DNA from: Aquarana catesbeiana
Lineage: Eukaryota; Chordata; Amphibia; Anura; Ranidae
Length of the DNA: 64,000 nt
Reading direction: 5' to 3'
Assembly: GCF_042186555.1 (NCBI RefSeq)
Contig: NC_133325.1
Span: 89,928,982-89,992,981 of the forward strand
Positions 44,634 through 55,506 of this stretch are shown in pieces (the first letter of the stretch is position 1; each line of letters begins with the position of its first letter). The notes beneath the pieces were generated by a model that saw nothing but the letters and a program-made list of their open reading frames with translations, was not told the DNA's origin and did no database searches. The position numbers and the translations under genes are program-made.

Positions 44634-45497
44634 AAACAAAACCAAAGAAATTACCAGCTCAACTTACCGACCAACCTGCAACCAACCAAATTATCCTGTC
44701 TTACAGTAGGCGTTAAAAACAGCAGGGTTCCTTTTCACACTTTTGCAAATACATACATAAGCTATAGAGCCCCGTCAAAGCACCCCAGTATTTTCTGTCT
44801 TAACTCTAAATTTTGAAAGCCTCCACAGTAGAAGCACATGCATGATAATGGATAGGCAGAGGGCAGGTGAGCCTGAAGGGAGCCCACCCCTCCTTAAAGT
44901 CACAGGGGCGCACTGGACACCCAGCATATAGCACCCTTGCAGCAAAGGTGTCCAGTGCATCTTCACACCAATATTTCAACAGTACAAACAAATGGCCACT
45001 GCCCCCACCTATAACTTGCCTTTACAGCAAGGAAGATGAGATGGGAATTTATTTGGTTTTGTTTTGCATGTGTTGCCCTTTCATGTGCTCCTTGCTGCAA
45101 AGGCAAGTTATAGGTGGGGGGCAGTGACCATTTGTTTGTACTGTTGAAATATTGGTGAGGGGACACACTGGACATCTGCGCCCCTGTGCCTTTAGGGAGG
45201 GGTGGGCTCCCGTCAGGCTCACCTACCATCTGCCTATCCATTATAATGCATGCGCTTCCACTGTGGAGGCTCTCAAAATTTAGAGTTAGCTCTGTAGCTT
45301 ACGCATGTATTTGCAAATGTGTGCAAACACCCCTGTTTTTAATGCATACTGTTAGACAGGATAATTTGGTTGGTTGCAGGTTGATCGGTAAGTTGAGCTT
45401 GGAATTTATTTGGTTTTGTTTTGCATGCATTGCCCTTCCATGTGCTCCTTCCTGAAAAGGCCAGTTATAAATGAGGGCAGTGGCCATTTGTTTGTTC
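44634..45497. mobile_element. Large inverted-repeat insertion with 13-bp target duplication
   Basis: The 13 bases attctgaatggca occur on both sides (44621-44633 and 45498-45510). Inside, the left arm (about 44634-45033) and right arm (about 45089-45422) are inverted copies, sharing ccaaccaaattatcctgtc, ctctaaattttgaaag-like and acctataacttgcc. A third partial unit (45423-45497) repeats 45062-45146 in direct orientation. Several 60-92-codon frames on both strands are mirror images of one another and are not genes. Superfamily unknown. Confidence 0.75.
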
Positions 45498-45512
45498 ATT
45501 CTGAATGGCATC

Positions 45513-45949
45513 TTAGGACTCATGTACACTGCTGCTGGTAAACGGACGTTTAGGAGCAGTTGGGCATTTTTTTCAACTGCACCTGAACTCTCCTCTATGT
45601 TATCTTATCAGTACATGTACACAGGGTCGTTTATAGTAGTTTCTAGGCTGTTGAGTTTAGAGGCCTTTTTTGGAAAGCAAAAAAATGAGTTCAGACGCTG
45701 AGTTTAGAGGCATTTCAAGCGTCAAAGGCTTCTAAACGTGGTAACTCGTGTTTAGCCGCATTTAGTTTACAGCCGTCTTTCATTTTTGTCTATTTTGAAA
45801 AAAAAATATATATATATATATATATATTTTTTTTTTTTTCAAACGCTTCTAAACCCAAACGTGGCAAAACTGACATTTTAAACATGGGTTACTATCTGTC
45901 AAGTTAAATTGTTCAGGAGAGGTTGTAAGAACGTCCCGTGTACCTTAAG
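45513..45949. repeat. MITE-like element with (TA)n
   Basis: Related inverted ends ttaggactcatgtacac and gtgtaccttaag. A (TA)n run sits at 45807-45826 between A- and T-runs. The ends are only partly matched. Confidence 0.45.
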
Positions 45950-46499
45950 CCTTAACCTACCTTGCCAGCAAATGGTTGGAGCTTACAATCTATAGGGAAG
46001 GGGAAGTGATACAAAAGATTGTAACTGTGCAGGGATGAGTTATTCGAGAAAGTAATATTCAGTTGCTAGAAAAAGGAGGGATAGGCTTGAGTTTTCAGGG
46101 ATCGCCTAAAGGCAGACAGAATAGGAGATAGCGGAACAGGTTAGGGTAGGGTGAATCTTTTTATATATTATGCTATATCTATATGGAGGTTACTATTAAA
46201 TGGCACTTTCTGGTTGGCACATTCAAAATGTTTCTCTGTCCACACAGCCACAGACAGCATTTACTTTCCAAGCAGTAGTTCTTGGCAGTAGTAAAGTAGA
46301 TATTTGTGTCTATAAGCGAGCTAGTTACTGATGCGATTTTTATGATGGTGGCAGGCAATGGAATAGGTTCCTTGGGATTTTTGCAATTTAGGCTTACTAT
46401 ACACAAACGAAGGAAAACCAAATGATTACCCCATACACGCTAAAGAGCATGAATTCCAACTGCTGGTTATCATATTCAGAAGCTGCAGCACCTGCAGCT
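45950..46499. other. Non-coding DNA, no gene recognised
   Basis: No protein motif or repeat partner was found. Confidence 0.3.
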
Positions 46500-46790
46500 G
46501 CCTGAATACTGTGGCACTGCCAGATCCCCCTGAGGAAGACACGTGATTAGCCCTGTGTCGTCACATGTAGGGGAGGGGCCAGGAAGATGGAGGAGCTTGG
46601 ATACATACTTGTTTGTACAAGCTGCTGACACAAACAAGTTTGGAAGTTGTTTGTAGAGGAATCCTATGCTTAACGCTTTTATAGTTTGGTGCGCTGCAAG
46701 CACCTAAAATGTGTGAGTACCCTGATGGTATGTCTTCTAAATACATTTTTAAACTAACGATAATGCTCTATCCAGCCTCTTTCTCGTTTT
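46500..46790 (+). mobile_element. PLE end fragment
   Basis: A hammerhead-like motif (next entry) is followed by an AT-rich tail with aaatacatttttaaac and a terminal phrase catccagcctctttctcg-like, as in other PLE ends here. Confidence 0.45.
46525..46574 (+). ncRNA. Hammerhead-like motif with strong stems, mutated second core
   Basis: Stem I tcccc (46525-46529) pairs perfectly with gggga (46570-46574). The first core block CTGAGGA (46530-46536) is canonical. Stem II is gacac/gtgtc. Stem III is acatgt (46563-46568), and position 17 is A (46569). The second core block reads GTC (46560-46562) instead of GAA, which should block catalysis. The fold is otherwise the best preserved of the set. Confidence 0.5.
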
Positions 46791-47361
46791 AAATTGAGGA
46801 CAACTTCTCTGGATTTTTCTGTGGGATTCTGCTGAGCCAGTTTCACTTAGAGCCCAGGAGTGGTTCAACTGCTTATGTGGACCATACTTAAGTATGCGGT
46901 CACACTGTTGGAGGTGAGCGCATTTACACGGGGGGGGGGGGGAGCACGTGTGTGAAGTCACCATCTTCTGATCAGTTTTACCATCACTAGAGTCACCTTT
47001 TGGACAGTAACACGTATAATACCCCAGTTTGCACTTTTGTCTCTGTGGATTGATGAAAATTGGGAGAAAAAATCTCTTTTTTTTTTTTTGGACACTTGAT
47101 ACCAAGGATTAATACAACATTTTTTTCACTGTGAGCTTGCTTGTTACACAAAAAATATTGTTTTTTTATGTACATAGTTACATTTTTTAGCAATATTGAT
47201 TTTCATTGTTTATGGAACTATCTATGCATTTGTAAGGTTCAGTATCACACAGCGCTGCATTTTTTTTGTTTTTTGTATATATGTTTTCACAAATTATGGG
47301 ACTGTGATCAATGCTTAGCGGCTGTGAATTTGCACTTTGTCTCACAGGAATTGTCATACCA
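46791..47361. other. Non-coding DNA, no gene recognised
   Basis: A G-run lies at about 46931-46942. The 118-codon minus-strand frame at 46749-47105 has no domain. Confidence 0.3.
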
Positions 47362-47490
47362 CACCTATTATTATTATACAGTTTACGCAGCACTTTACAA
47401 TATAAAAGGGAGACAATACAGTTATAATACAATAAAATACAAGAGGATTAAGAGGGCCCTGCTCAGAAGAGCTTACAATCTAATAGGGTG
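47362..47490 (-). mobile_element. LINE 3' end fragment
   Basis: On the minus strand: gattgtaagctcttctgagc, gtattgtaactgta-like phrases, aagtgctgcgtaaactg and (AAT)n. It matches the 3' tail of the LINE at 34495-34672. Confidence 0.55.
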
Positions 47491-47599
47491 GGGCAGATAC
47501 TATATACCTGACGCTGATTGCTGTCTCAGGTTGTTCTAGAGTAGCTCGCAAGATTTATATATTTTTATATAAACTTGAATGCCTAGATTCCCTTTTCCA

Positions 47600-48480
47600 G
47601 TAACAGTTTAAGTTTATTTTCAATAATTTTTATTCAGAACATTTTTATATCAATTACCATGCATTGACTGCAAACCCAGGTACAAATATTTACAACACAT
47701 AAGTGTAGAGATTTTCATTATTCATAGTACATTTTTACGCACATTATAGGAATAGAGAATGAGAGGAATAATATGAGAGAAGAGTGAGACTTTAAGCAGA
47801 GCTATTACTAAGTATCCCATCCTATCATATCCCACTCCTCAGGATGTCGGAGAGGAAGATAAGATGGTGTAACCTTAAATAATCTCACAGTCATCTGCGG
47901 ATGCAGGGTAACATAAAATAAAATTAAAAATGCTGAACTATCATTCATTAACCCGCTGCACCCTCTTGAAGTGTAGGTCAAGCTTAACTCTTATGCGGTC
48001 ATGAAGACCGCAATTGGCCCGGGTGCATATCAATGAGCAAATGCAAAGAAAGATGAGGAAAAGGTAGAGACAAAAGAAAGAGGAAAGACAAAGCAAGAAA
48101 GAGAGAGAGAGAGGTAACAGTTCAAGTTTAGTGGCAGCTTTAGTGGCAGGTGTTTACAATTTGTTATGCTGCACTTTCTATTGTATCTCTACATAAGATT
48201 TCAGAGTCATGTGGATGAAGTGTGCTACTGCAAGGGCCCTTCACTGGGCTGAAGCCCCAGATAAGAAAATTTAACACTCGAAAGAACCAGCTGTAGTCAC
48301 CCTGACCTTAAGGGATGGACCTAAAGGACATACGTCTGTTAGGTCAAATGCGCTTGGATCCCTCAGCGGTATGCATAGATAGGTATTCCTTCAATAAAGG
48401 TATCCTCGTGGAATTGAGATGTTCTTGGTTGTAATAGTGGGCTAGTATCTCTTTAAGAGGCCCTCCATCCCTTTTCCTTT
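47600..48480 (-). mobile_element. L1 LINE 3' untranslated region (minus strand)
   Basis: On the minus strand it ends aataaaaattattgaaaata, the style of L1 3' ends in vertebrates. It probably continues the coding remnant at 50190-50640, separated by the PLE fragment and TTAA element at 48481-49646. A (GA)n run is at about 48098-48112. Confidence 0.45.
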
Positions 48481-48720
48481 GCTCTCAATCACTCAAAAAA
48501 CACAAGGTTGGTATCCATAGTGTAGTATGAAATACACTACCAAATTTATTCTAAAAAAATGGACTTACATTTAAAAACAGGTAAATGTGCATTTAAACTT
48601 AGTTATTCAGCCACCATTCAGCACGCATGGCATCGGCATCACCCGGCTCCTCCCAAGCGTTACGTCACTGCCCTTGTGACTACCTCAGGGAACTAAGTTT
48701 AAAGGCACATTTACCTGTTT
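48481..48720 (-). mobile_element. PLE fragment with hammerhead-like motif in an inverted repeat
   Basis: On the minus strand the core reads CTGAGGT (48688 down to 48682), with a stem II gtcac/gtgac and GTA in place of GAA, so it is decayed. It lies between inverted arms of about 40 bases (48553-48603 and 48690-48720), with the outer end of the right arm continuing at 49647 after a later TTAA insertion. Confidence 0.5.
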
Positions 48721-48724
48721 TTAA

Positions 48725-49642
48725 CCACTTCAATACAGGGCATTTTCACCCCCTTCCTGCCCAGGCCAATTTTCACTTTTCAGTAACATTTTGAATGACA
48801 ATTGCGCAGTCATGCAACACTGTACCCAAATTAAGTTTTTATCTTTTTTCCCCACAAATAGAGCTTTCTTTTGGTGGTATTTGATCACCTCTGCGGTTTC
48901 TATTCTTTGCGCTATAAACAAAGGAAGAGCGACAAGTTTGAAAAAAAACACAATATTTTTAACTTTTTGCTATAATAAATATCCCAATTTTAAAAAAAAA
49001 TGTTTTCCTCAGTTTAGGCCAATATGTATTCTCCTACATATTTTTGGTAAAAAAAAAATCGCAATAAGCGTATATTGATTGGTTTGCGCAAAAGTTATAG
49101 TGTCTACAAAATAGGGGATAGATGTCTGGCATTTTTATTATTATTTTTTTTTTTACTAGTAATGGCGGCGATCTGAGATTTTTATCATGACTGTGATATT
49201 GCGGCAGACATATCGGACACTTTTGACACCATTTTGAGACCACTGACAGTTATACAGCAATCATTGCTATAAATATGCTGATTACTGTATAAATTTCACT
49301 GGCAGGGAAGGAGTTAACACTAGGGGGCGATCAAGGGGTTAAATGTGTTACCTAGGGAGTGACTCTAACTGTAGGGGGAGGTGACTGAGTAGGGGAGTAG
49401 ACCAATCGGTGTTCATACTTAGTCTCCTCTCCCCTGACAGGACGTGGATCTGTGTGTTTACACACACAGATCAACGGTCCTGCTCTGTAACGAGTGATCG
49501 CGAGTGCCCGGAGGCCATCGCGGCCGCCAGGCACGCGCACCTGCTCCTACCGCCGGAAAGCTGAGGACGTCATATGACGCCTGCCCAGGATGGGAGATCC
49601 CATCTGCGGACGTCATATGACAATGGGCAGGTAGGGAAGTGC
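48725..49642. mobile_element. TTAA element, 918 bp
   Basis: TTAA flanks at 48721-48724 and 49643-49646, ends ccacttc and gaagtgc. Close relative of 12534-13491 (aaatagagctttcttttgg, tgatcacctctgcggt). The two flanks rejoin to complete the arm of an older inverted repeat, proving the insertion. Confidence 0.85.
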
Positions 49643-49646
49643 TTAA

Positions 49647-50640
49647 ATGTAAGTCTTCCTAGATTATTATCGGCAATAGAGAAAACACTGATGAGATAAG
49701 AAAAGATAAACCTGAGTAAGATTCAGAAACATAGTGAACAAAACTAGCTAGTAAAGGCAAAGGAAGTTCTTTCGGGTACCCTTAGGGGGATGCAGGAACA
49801 GGCCTAAGGTCCAGTTAGTACGAGAAATAGACAGACAAACCTCCCAAATTACTGAGATGAGAATGAGGGACAGCTTTTAGCAAAAGTATGTAGGCATTGG
49901 ACACAGGCCCTGCCGTGCCCCCTTAAAGGAAAATAGTACAAAAAAATTTAATGGTTACACCCACAAGTGTTTTTTTTTTTTACCACTACTATGCCTTTAT
50001 ATTGGCTCTTGGAATTTACAAATGCAGCAATTTAGAAACTGGATAAAAGGTTTGGCACTTTTTGATAGATAAGTAGTGCATTTTATATGAAACTATATAG
50101 ATCAGACCAAAATGAGGGACAAATGTGGAGGAAACAGGGACAGTCCCTAGAAATCAGGGACAGTTGAGAGCTGTGGATAGATATCTTACTGTAGAGTTAA
50201 AGCACGAAAACAGTCAGAATCTTTATGGACCAGCCAGATAAATCTATAGATAGTGTTTTTTTTCTGGGTCATTACTGTCGGCAGCTACTGTACCATAGTC
50301 ATCATTTTACTAAGTATCTGGGCCCACTCTAGAATATGTGGCAGGGATATTGATTTCCATTAACAGGAAATGGCTGCTTGTGCAGCTAGTAGGCCACATC
50401 TCAGAATGCCTTTTTTAATTTTAGAAATGAATCCAGGGATCATTGACAGACAGGCGGCCCTGGGGAAAGCTGAGACATCTGATGTACACATGGTGTTATA
50501 TGTGGTAAAACGGCCCACCAAAAGGGTTCAATTAAAGAGCAATCCCACCAATTATGTAGATAGTTACCATCTTTCTCTGAGTACCTGCAACAAGATTGTG
50601 GAAGGATAGATACGGTTTAGGTCTAAGGGAGTCCTTTACC
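49647..50640 (-). pseudogene. L1 LINE ORF2 C-terminal remnant and 3' region
   Basis: On the minus strand near 50560-50200 the pieces GNYLHNWWDCSLIEPF, then in another frame NDPWIH, and GILRCGLLAAQAAISC, a stop, WKSISLPHILEWAQILSKMM follow the order of the conserved L1 ORF2 C-terminus (the WW.C segment, then the L.AA..I...WK segment). Stops and frameshifts interrupt it. From 50190 down to 49647 is probable 3' untranslated sequence. Dead copy. Confidence 0.65.
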
Positions 50641-50723
50641 ACAGGGAGATAATCTTCTGACCCTTTTCCTGAAAATAGGAAGACATAGACAATTTATATA
50701 CCTATGATTATAAATATATATTA

Positions 50724-52384
50724 CAGTACCTTGCAAAAGTATTCACCTCCCTTGGCTGTTTACCTATTTTGTTACATTACAGCCTTTAGTTCAATTTTTT
50801 TTAATATGAATTATATGTGATGAATCAGAACACAATAGTCTAAGTTGGTGAAGTAAAATTTGAAAAATATATAAATAAAACAATTTTTCAGAAATAAAAA
50901 ACAGATAATTGGCATGTGCGTATGTATTCACCCCCTTTGTTATGAAGCCCATAAAAAGCTCTGGTGCAACCAATTACCTTCAGAAGTCACATAATTAGTG
51001 AAATGATGTCCACCTGTGTGCAATCTGAGTGTCACATGATCTGTCATTACATATACACACCTTTTTGAAAGGCCCCAGAGGCTGCAACACCTAAGCAAGA
51101 GGCACCAATAACCAAACACTGCCATGAAGACCAAGGAACACTCCAAACAAGTAAGGGACAATGTTGTTGAGAAGTACAAGTCAGGGTTAGGTTATAAAAA
51201 AATATCCAAATCTTTGATGATCCCTAGGAGCACCATCAAATCTATCATAACCAAATGGAAAGAACATGGCACAACAGCAATCCTGCCAAGAGACGGCCAC
51301 ACACCAAAACTCACAGACTGGGTAAGGAGGGCATTAATCAGAGAGGCAGCACAGAGACCTAAGGTAACCCTGGAGGAGCTGCAGAGTTCCACAGCAGAGA
51401 CTGGAGTATCTGTACATAGGACGACAATAAGCCGTATGCTCCATAGAGTTGGGCTTTATGGCAGAGTGGCCAGAAGAAAGGCCAGAAGAAAGCCATTACT
51501 TTCAGCAATGGAATCAATCAAAAACAAAATGTCACGTTTTGAGTTTGCAAAAAGGCATGTGGGAGACTCCCAAAATATATGAAGGAAGGTGCTCTGGTCT
51601 GATGAGACTAAAATTTAACTTTTTGGCCATCAAAGAAAACGCTATGTCTGGTAAAAACTCAACACATCACATCACCCAAAGAACACCATCCCCACAGTGA
51701 AACATGGTGGTGGGAGCATCATGCTGTGGAGATGTTTTTCAGCAGTCAGGACTGGGAAACTGGTCAGAGTTGAGGGAAAGATGGATGGTGCTAAATACAG
51801 GGATATTCTTGAGCAGACCTGTTGTACCACTCTGTGTGTGATTTGAGGCTAGGATGGAGGTTCACCTTCCAGCAGGACAATGACCCCAAACAAACTGCTA
51901 AAGCAACACTTGAGTGGTTTAAGGGGAAACATGTAAATGTGTTGGAATGGCCTAGTCAAAGCCCAGACCTCAATCCAATAGAAAATCTGTGGTCAGACTT
52001 AAAGATTGCTGTTCACAAGCGCAAACCATCCAACTTGAAGGAGCTGGAGCAGTTTTGCAAGGAGGAATGGGCAAAAATCCCAGTGGTGAGATGTGGCAAG
52101 CTCATAGAAACTTATCGAAAGCAACATGGAGTTGTGATAGCCGCAAAAGGTGGCTCTACAAAGTATTGACTTTAGGGGGGTGAATAGTTATGCACATTGA
52201 CTTTTTTTGTTATTTTGTCCTATTTGCTGTTTGCTTCACAATAATAAAAAAAACATCTTCAAAGTTGTGGGCATGTTCTGTAAATTAAATGATGCAAATC
52301 CTCAAACAATCCATGTTAATTCCAGGTTGTGAGGCAACAAAACACGAAAAATGCCAGGGGGGTGAATACTTTTGCAAGGCACTG
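50724..52384 (+). mobile_element. Tc1/mariner copy, near full length (1.66 kb)
   Basis: Inverted ends cagtaccttgcaaaagtatt and (reverse of the right end) cagtgccttgcaaaagtatt are flanked by TA (50722-50723 and 52385-52386). Size and terminal repeats are as expected for a complete Tc1 element. Confidence 0.9.
51124..52169 (+). pseudogene. Tc1 transposase, frameshifted
   Basis: Residues 1-150 (51124-51582) carry the N-terminal paired-like DNA-binding domain (KEHSKQVRDNVVEKY, GYKKISKSLMIPRSTIKSII, then RTTISRMLHRVGLYG). The middle (about 51585-51830) is shifted and carries WSDETKI with the first Asp and GGGSIMLW. The C-terminal frame 51822-52169 has QQDNDPKQTAKA (second Asp) and SPDLNPIENLW (Glu). 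All three catalytic residues of the DD34E triad survive, but at least one frameshift and two stops separate the parts. The start ATG is in typical Tc1 context (MKTKEHS). Confidence 0.9.
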
Positions 52385-52386
52385 TA

Positions 52387-53500
52387 TATAATATAAATAT
52401 AATACAGTTTATCTTTAGTTGCTCAACTGTGGCACTTCACTTGTCTACAAACACTTATGGAATGGTGATCATCAACTGATGGGACAATGAGCTCCATATG
52501 ATGCAGGGTACACAACAGACACCAACTGTAGCACTGTGTAATTTATCTTGGTTAAATAATGTTGCGTAGCCCACACTTGACCTTATACTACATTACACTT
52601 CAGAATGTAAATGTAGACATTTTAGGGCTAATAAAAATCACCTAACATGTAGCTAAGGCCTTACTTTCCATTCTGTCCATCTGTTTAATGTTAACAAGGA
52701 TGCAGACCAAAACCTTTTCACTTCACTACACTAAATTCTAAAATCTTAAACAAAGAAATAATCTTAGGGTTGCCCACCACACCTGGGTTGTCTTACAGTT
52801 CGTAACTTGTACATTAAAAAATATAGCTGGATTTTGATCAACTGGTATGGAAACACCTCCATTTTTCTGACTGTACAGAGAACACTGACACTGCATTAGT
52901 ACAAAACATATTGAGTCTTTTATGAATACAGTTAAACTTTTCAAATTTCCTAAAATAAATTGGAAACAATGATGGACAGGTTAAGGGGCTCTACTAGCTG
53001 TCACTAAAAATAAAGGGATGACTGCGCCAAGTACTAAAGAATGGAGTCACCCAAAAGTTACACATTCACCCTAAGGTAAAAGACAGAGCAGTCTGGTACA
53101 GTAAATGTATTCCTAACAAGCAGGTCAGATATTGCTGAAATGCTTGCAAGGCAATCTTGTTCTCCTGTTGGAATAGTTTCTTAGTAATAATTTACTTGAG
53201 AAATAGAATGTTTTAAAGACCAAATGCATGCAAAACTCATATTCCAGTTTTTGCATAGTTAGTGGCAAGCTGAATCACTTGGCAACTTTTCATATCTTGG
53301 GGGGGTGGCAGCAGTGATGAGGCATCAGTTGTGTTTATTAGCAGCAGACTCTACATGGCCAAATGATTGTGTCACGCACCCAAATGTGGAACTCAGCTAG
53401 AAGTGATAGTGACACTTTAGCTGTGGCTTTTGTGGGAGGTGCATAGACACACATAAGCTTGCCTGTGTCCACCTAAAAATACATTTAATAAATGCTAGGT
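52387..53500. other. Non-coding DNA, no gene recognised
   Basis: No repeat ends were found. The last ~200 bases may belong to the LTR-retroelement remnant that follows. Confidence 0.3.
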
Positions 53501-53508
53501 CTAAAAGT

Positions 53509-54183
53509 GTGATTTATCAAATGGTCAATGTTCCTGGCAAGGTCGTGGAGCAGCTCATAGTTGCTACCTCTGAGAGGATTATATTTAATATGGCACATAT
53601 CAACCCTCTGGGAAATCATCAGGCTACTATGTCAGTTGTGAAAGAGGTCAACTCCAGTTCTGAGGTGGTCCCTTTAAAGACTGCATCCTCTGAAGTGTCA
53701 GTGAATCAGTCTCTCCACATGCTTGGCTACATTAGAACATTATATGTGTTGAGCGTTCAGTTTCCATGTACTTCTGTGTCTCCTCCTCTGATGGATGGGC
53801 TGGTACTGGGTAGTACCATTAATTGGAGCACAGATAAAATAGGCTGGGGTGGTTTGGCAATGATTTTGTTACCTATACTGCAACAGGTCTCAGTGGGTAA
53901 CAATAGGACGAAGATTGTTTCTCCAGTTTCAAACCAAGCCTTTGATTTCCCTCACAATAGGGAAGGACCCAGTGAGAAAGAGAAACCTGAAGAAAAAAAT
54001 AAAATCAGGACCCATGAAAGAGTTAAAAGCAATGTGTTAGAAAACAAAGTTGTACTGGTGAAGGCGCCAGATGGCACCAGTGTAATTGAAGAGATTGATG
54101 AAAAACTGGTTGCATTTGATGAATGTCGGCTGTCAGGAAAGTGGCCTGTGGAATGTTATGTGCCCAAGGAGTTGGTGTACTGA
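53509..54183 (+). pseudogene. Open 224-codon frame with Gypsy integrase-like start
   Basis: The first ~45 residues (IYQMVNVPGKVVEQLIVATS, then IIFNMAHINPLGNHQA) resemble the lead-in to the integrase zinc-binding domain of Gypsy LTR retrotransposons, where a VVEQL..P segment precedes an AH....G.H pattern holding the two histidines. The usual CxxC half is not seen, and the rest (including a charged stretch near residues 150-170 and a terminal WPVECYVPKEL) is not recognised. The frame is open for 675 bases, and some in-frame sense-like text continues after the stop. It could be a rearranged retroelement fragment or an unknown ORF. Confidence 0.4.
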
Positions 54184-55440
54184 GAAGTTGCCGTGGAATA
54201 TAGTCACTCTGCTGTAAATGTCCTCTGCCCAGGAGCTGACAAACAAAATGTTGATATTTCTGACAATACTGACAATGATGAAATGTATAAATCATTGCTG
54301 AATATTACAGTCAGTGGTGAGCAGAGTAATGCATTATAGGTCTCTGATGGTTTGGTTGCCATGGGTGACAACATGTACTGATGAAAGTGAGGGACCATAT
54401 GAGGTGCTAGATGGGGCTAGAAAATGCATTGACCTGGGTGATGGCTCGATAGCAAATGCAGAGGTAAATACCTTCTGCATATTCAGGAGGTTAGTTAGGG
54501 AAAATATTTCCCACAACCCAGGAAACTCCTATGGAATGAAAGTGAGCTGAGCTAGCTAAGGTAGATAGCTGAAAGCTCAGCAAAATGACACTTAAAGGTT
54601 TAGAGTCTAAAACAAAAGAGCCCACATCTAGTAGAAGATGTTTGAAACCATGACTCTGTCAAAGTAAAATAAAGGTAAATGGGTTGGTAAGGTGGCTGAT
54701 GCGACCCTAAATAAACTATGCAGGAGTCGCTTCTGGAAGCACACCCATACACAGGTTTGGGTATATCTTTGTAGAGCCCAAGGCAGTGTAGTAGAGGGAC
54801 ACAGAAAAGGTCACCTTTTGAAACTAGAAGCAGAATGGAGAGGGGGTATATGTGTCAGGGCTTCACTGTCATGGTTTGTCACGGTTTAGAGAGGATTTGG
54901 TGTCAATCAAGGTTCTCGCCCTTGTAGGTTGAAGGGCTCCGTGATGTGTGTCACAGGAAAAAACTAGCCTTGCAATTTTCTCTAGGATTGGTAAATCCTG
55001 GTATGGATTATGTAGCCTTGAAGCCTTGTAAAGTACCGTATTTAGTGGGATGAAGCTTCCAATCATGGATCCACATTTTGATTGTGACCAGAACCTGCTG
55101 ATTGTGAAGATGAGCACAGGCTTTATGACATGGAAAGTGAGTAGAGTTCATGGCGTTACCTAGGAAACAGGAGGCCTCTGGCCAGAAGTTAGAGGTTATG
55201 TATTTTATTTAGTTTTTGTAAGAAATTACAAAAAACGTTTTATCACCGAGGGTTGATATACCAGTTAGCATTCCTTATTCAAACTGAAAAAGAAAGAAAG
55301 GGTGGCAAACAAAAGGTTGCCATCAGTGCTTTATCATTAGCAGGTGCCATGGAAAATATTTTGTGGGCTACACCCTCCATCTATGTGCATTTCATATTTA
55401 TTGCAATTACAGGTAATAAAAGATACTGGTGTTGAAATAT
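54184..55440. other. Possible LTR-retroelement remnant, non-coding
   Basis: Starts within the possible retroelement. Around 54876-54900 a tgtcacggttta phrase resembles an LTR start, but no second LTR was found. Frames over 60 codons here have no recognised domain. Confidence 0.25.
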
Positions 55441-55441
55441 A

Positions 55442-55445
<4 letters not shown>

Positions 55446-55502
<57 letters not shown>
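55446..55502. repeat. Microsatellite (TA)n
   Basis: About 28 uninterrupted TA units. Self-complementary and prone to cruciform extrusion and length change. Confidence 0.95.

Positions 55503-55506
<4 letters not shown>

Noticed and set aside
44807..45241. Several 60-90-codon frames on both strands
   Set aside because: They are mirror images produced by the inverted arms of one insertion.
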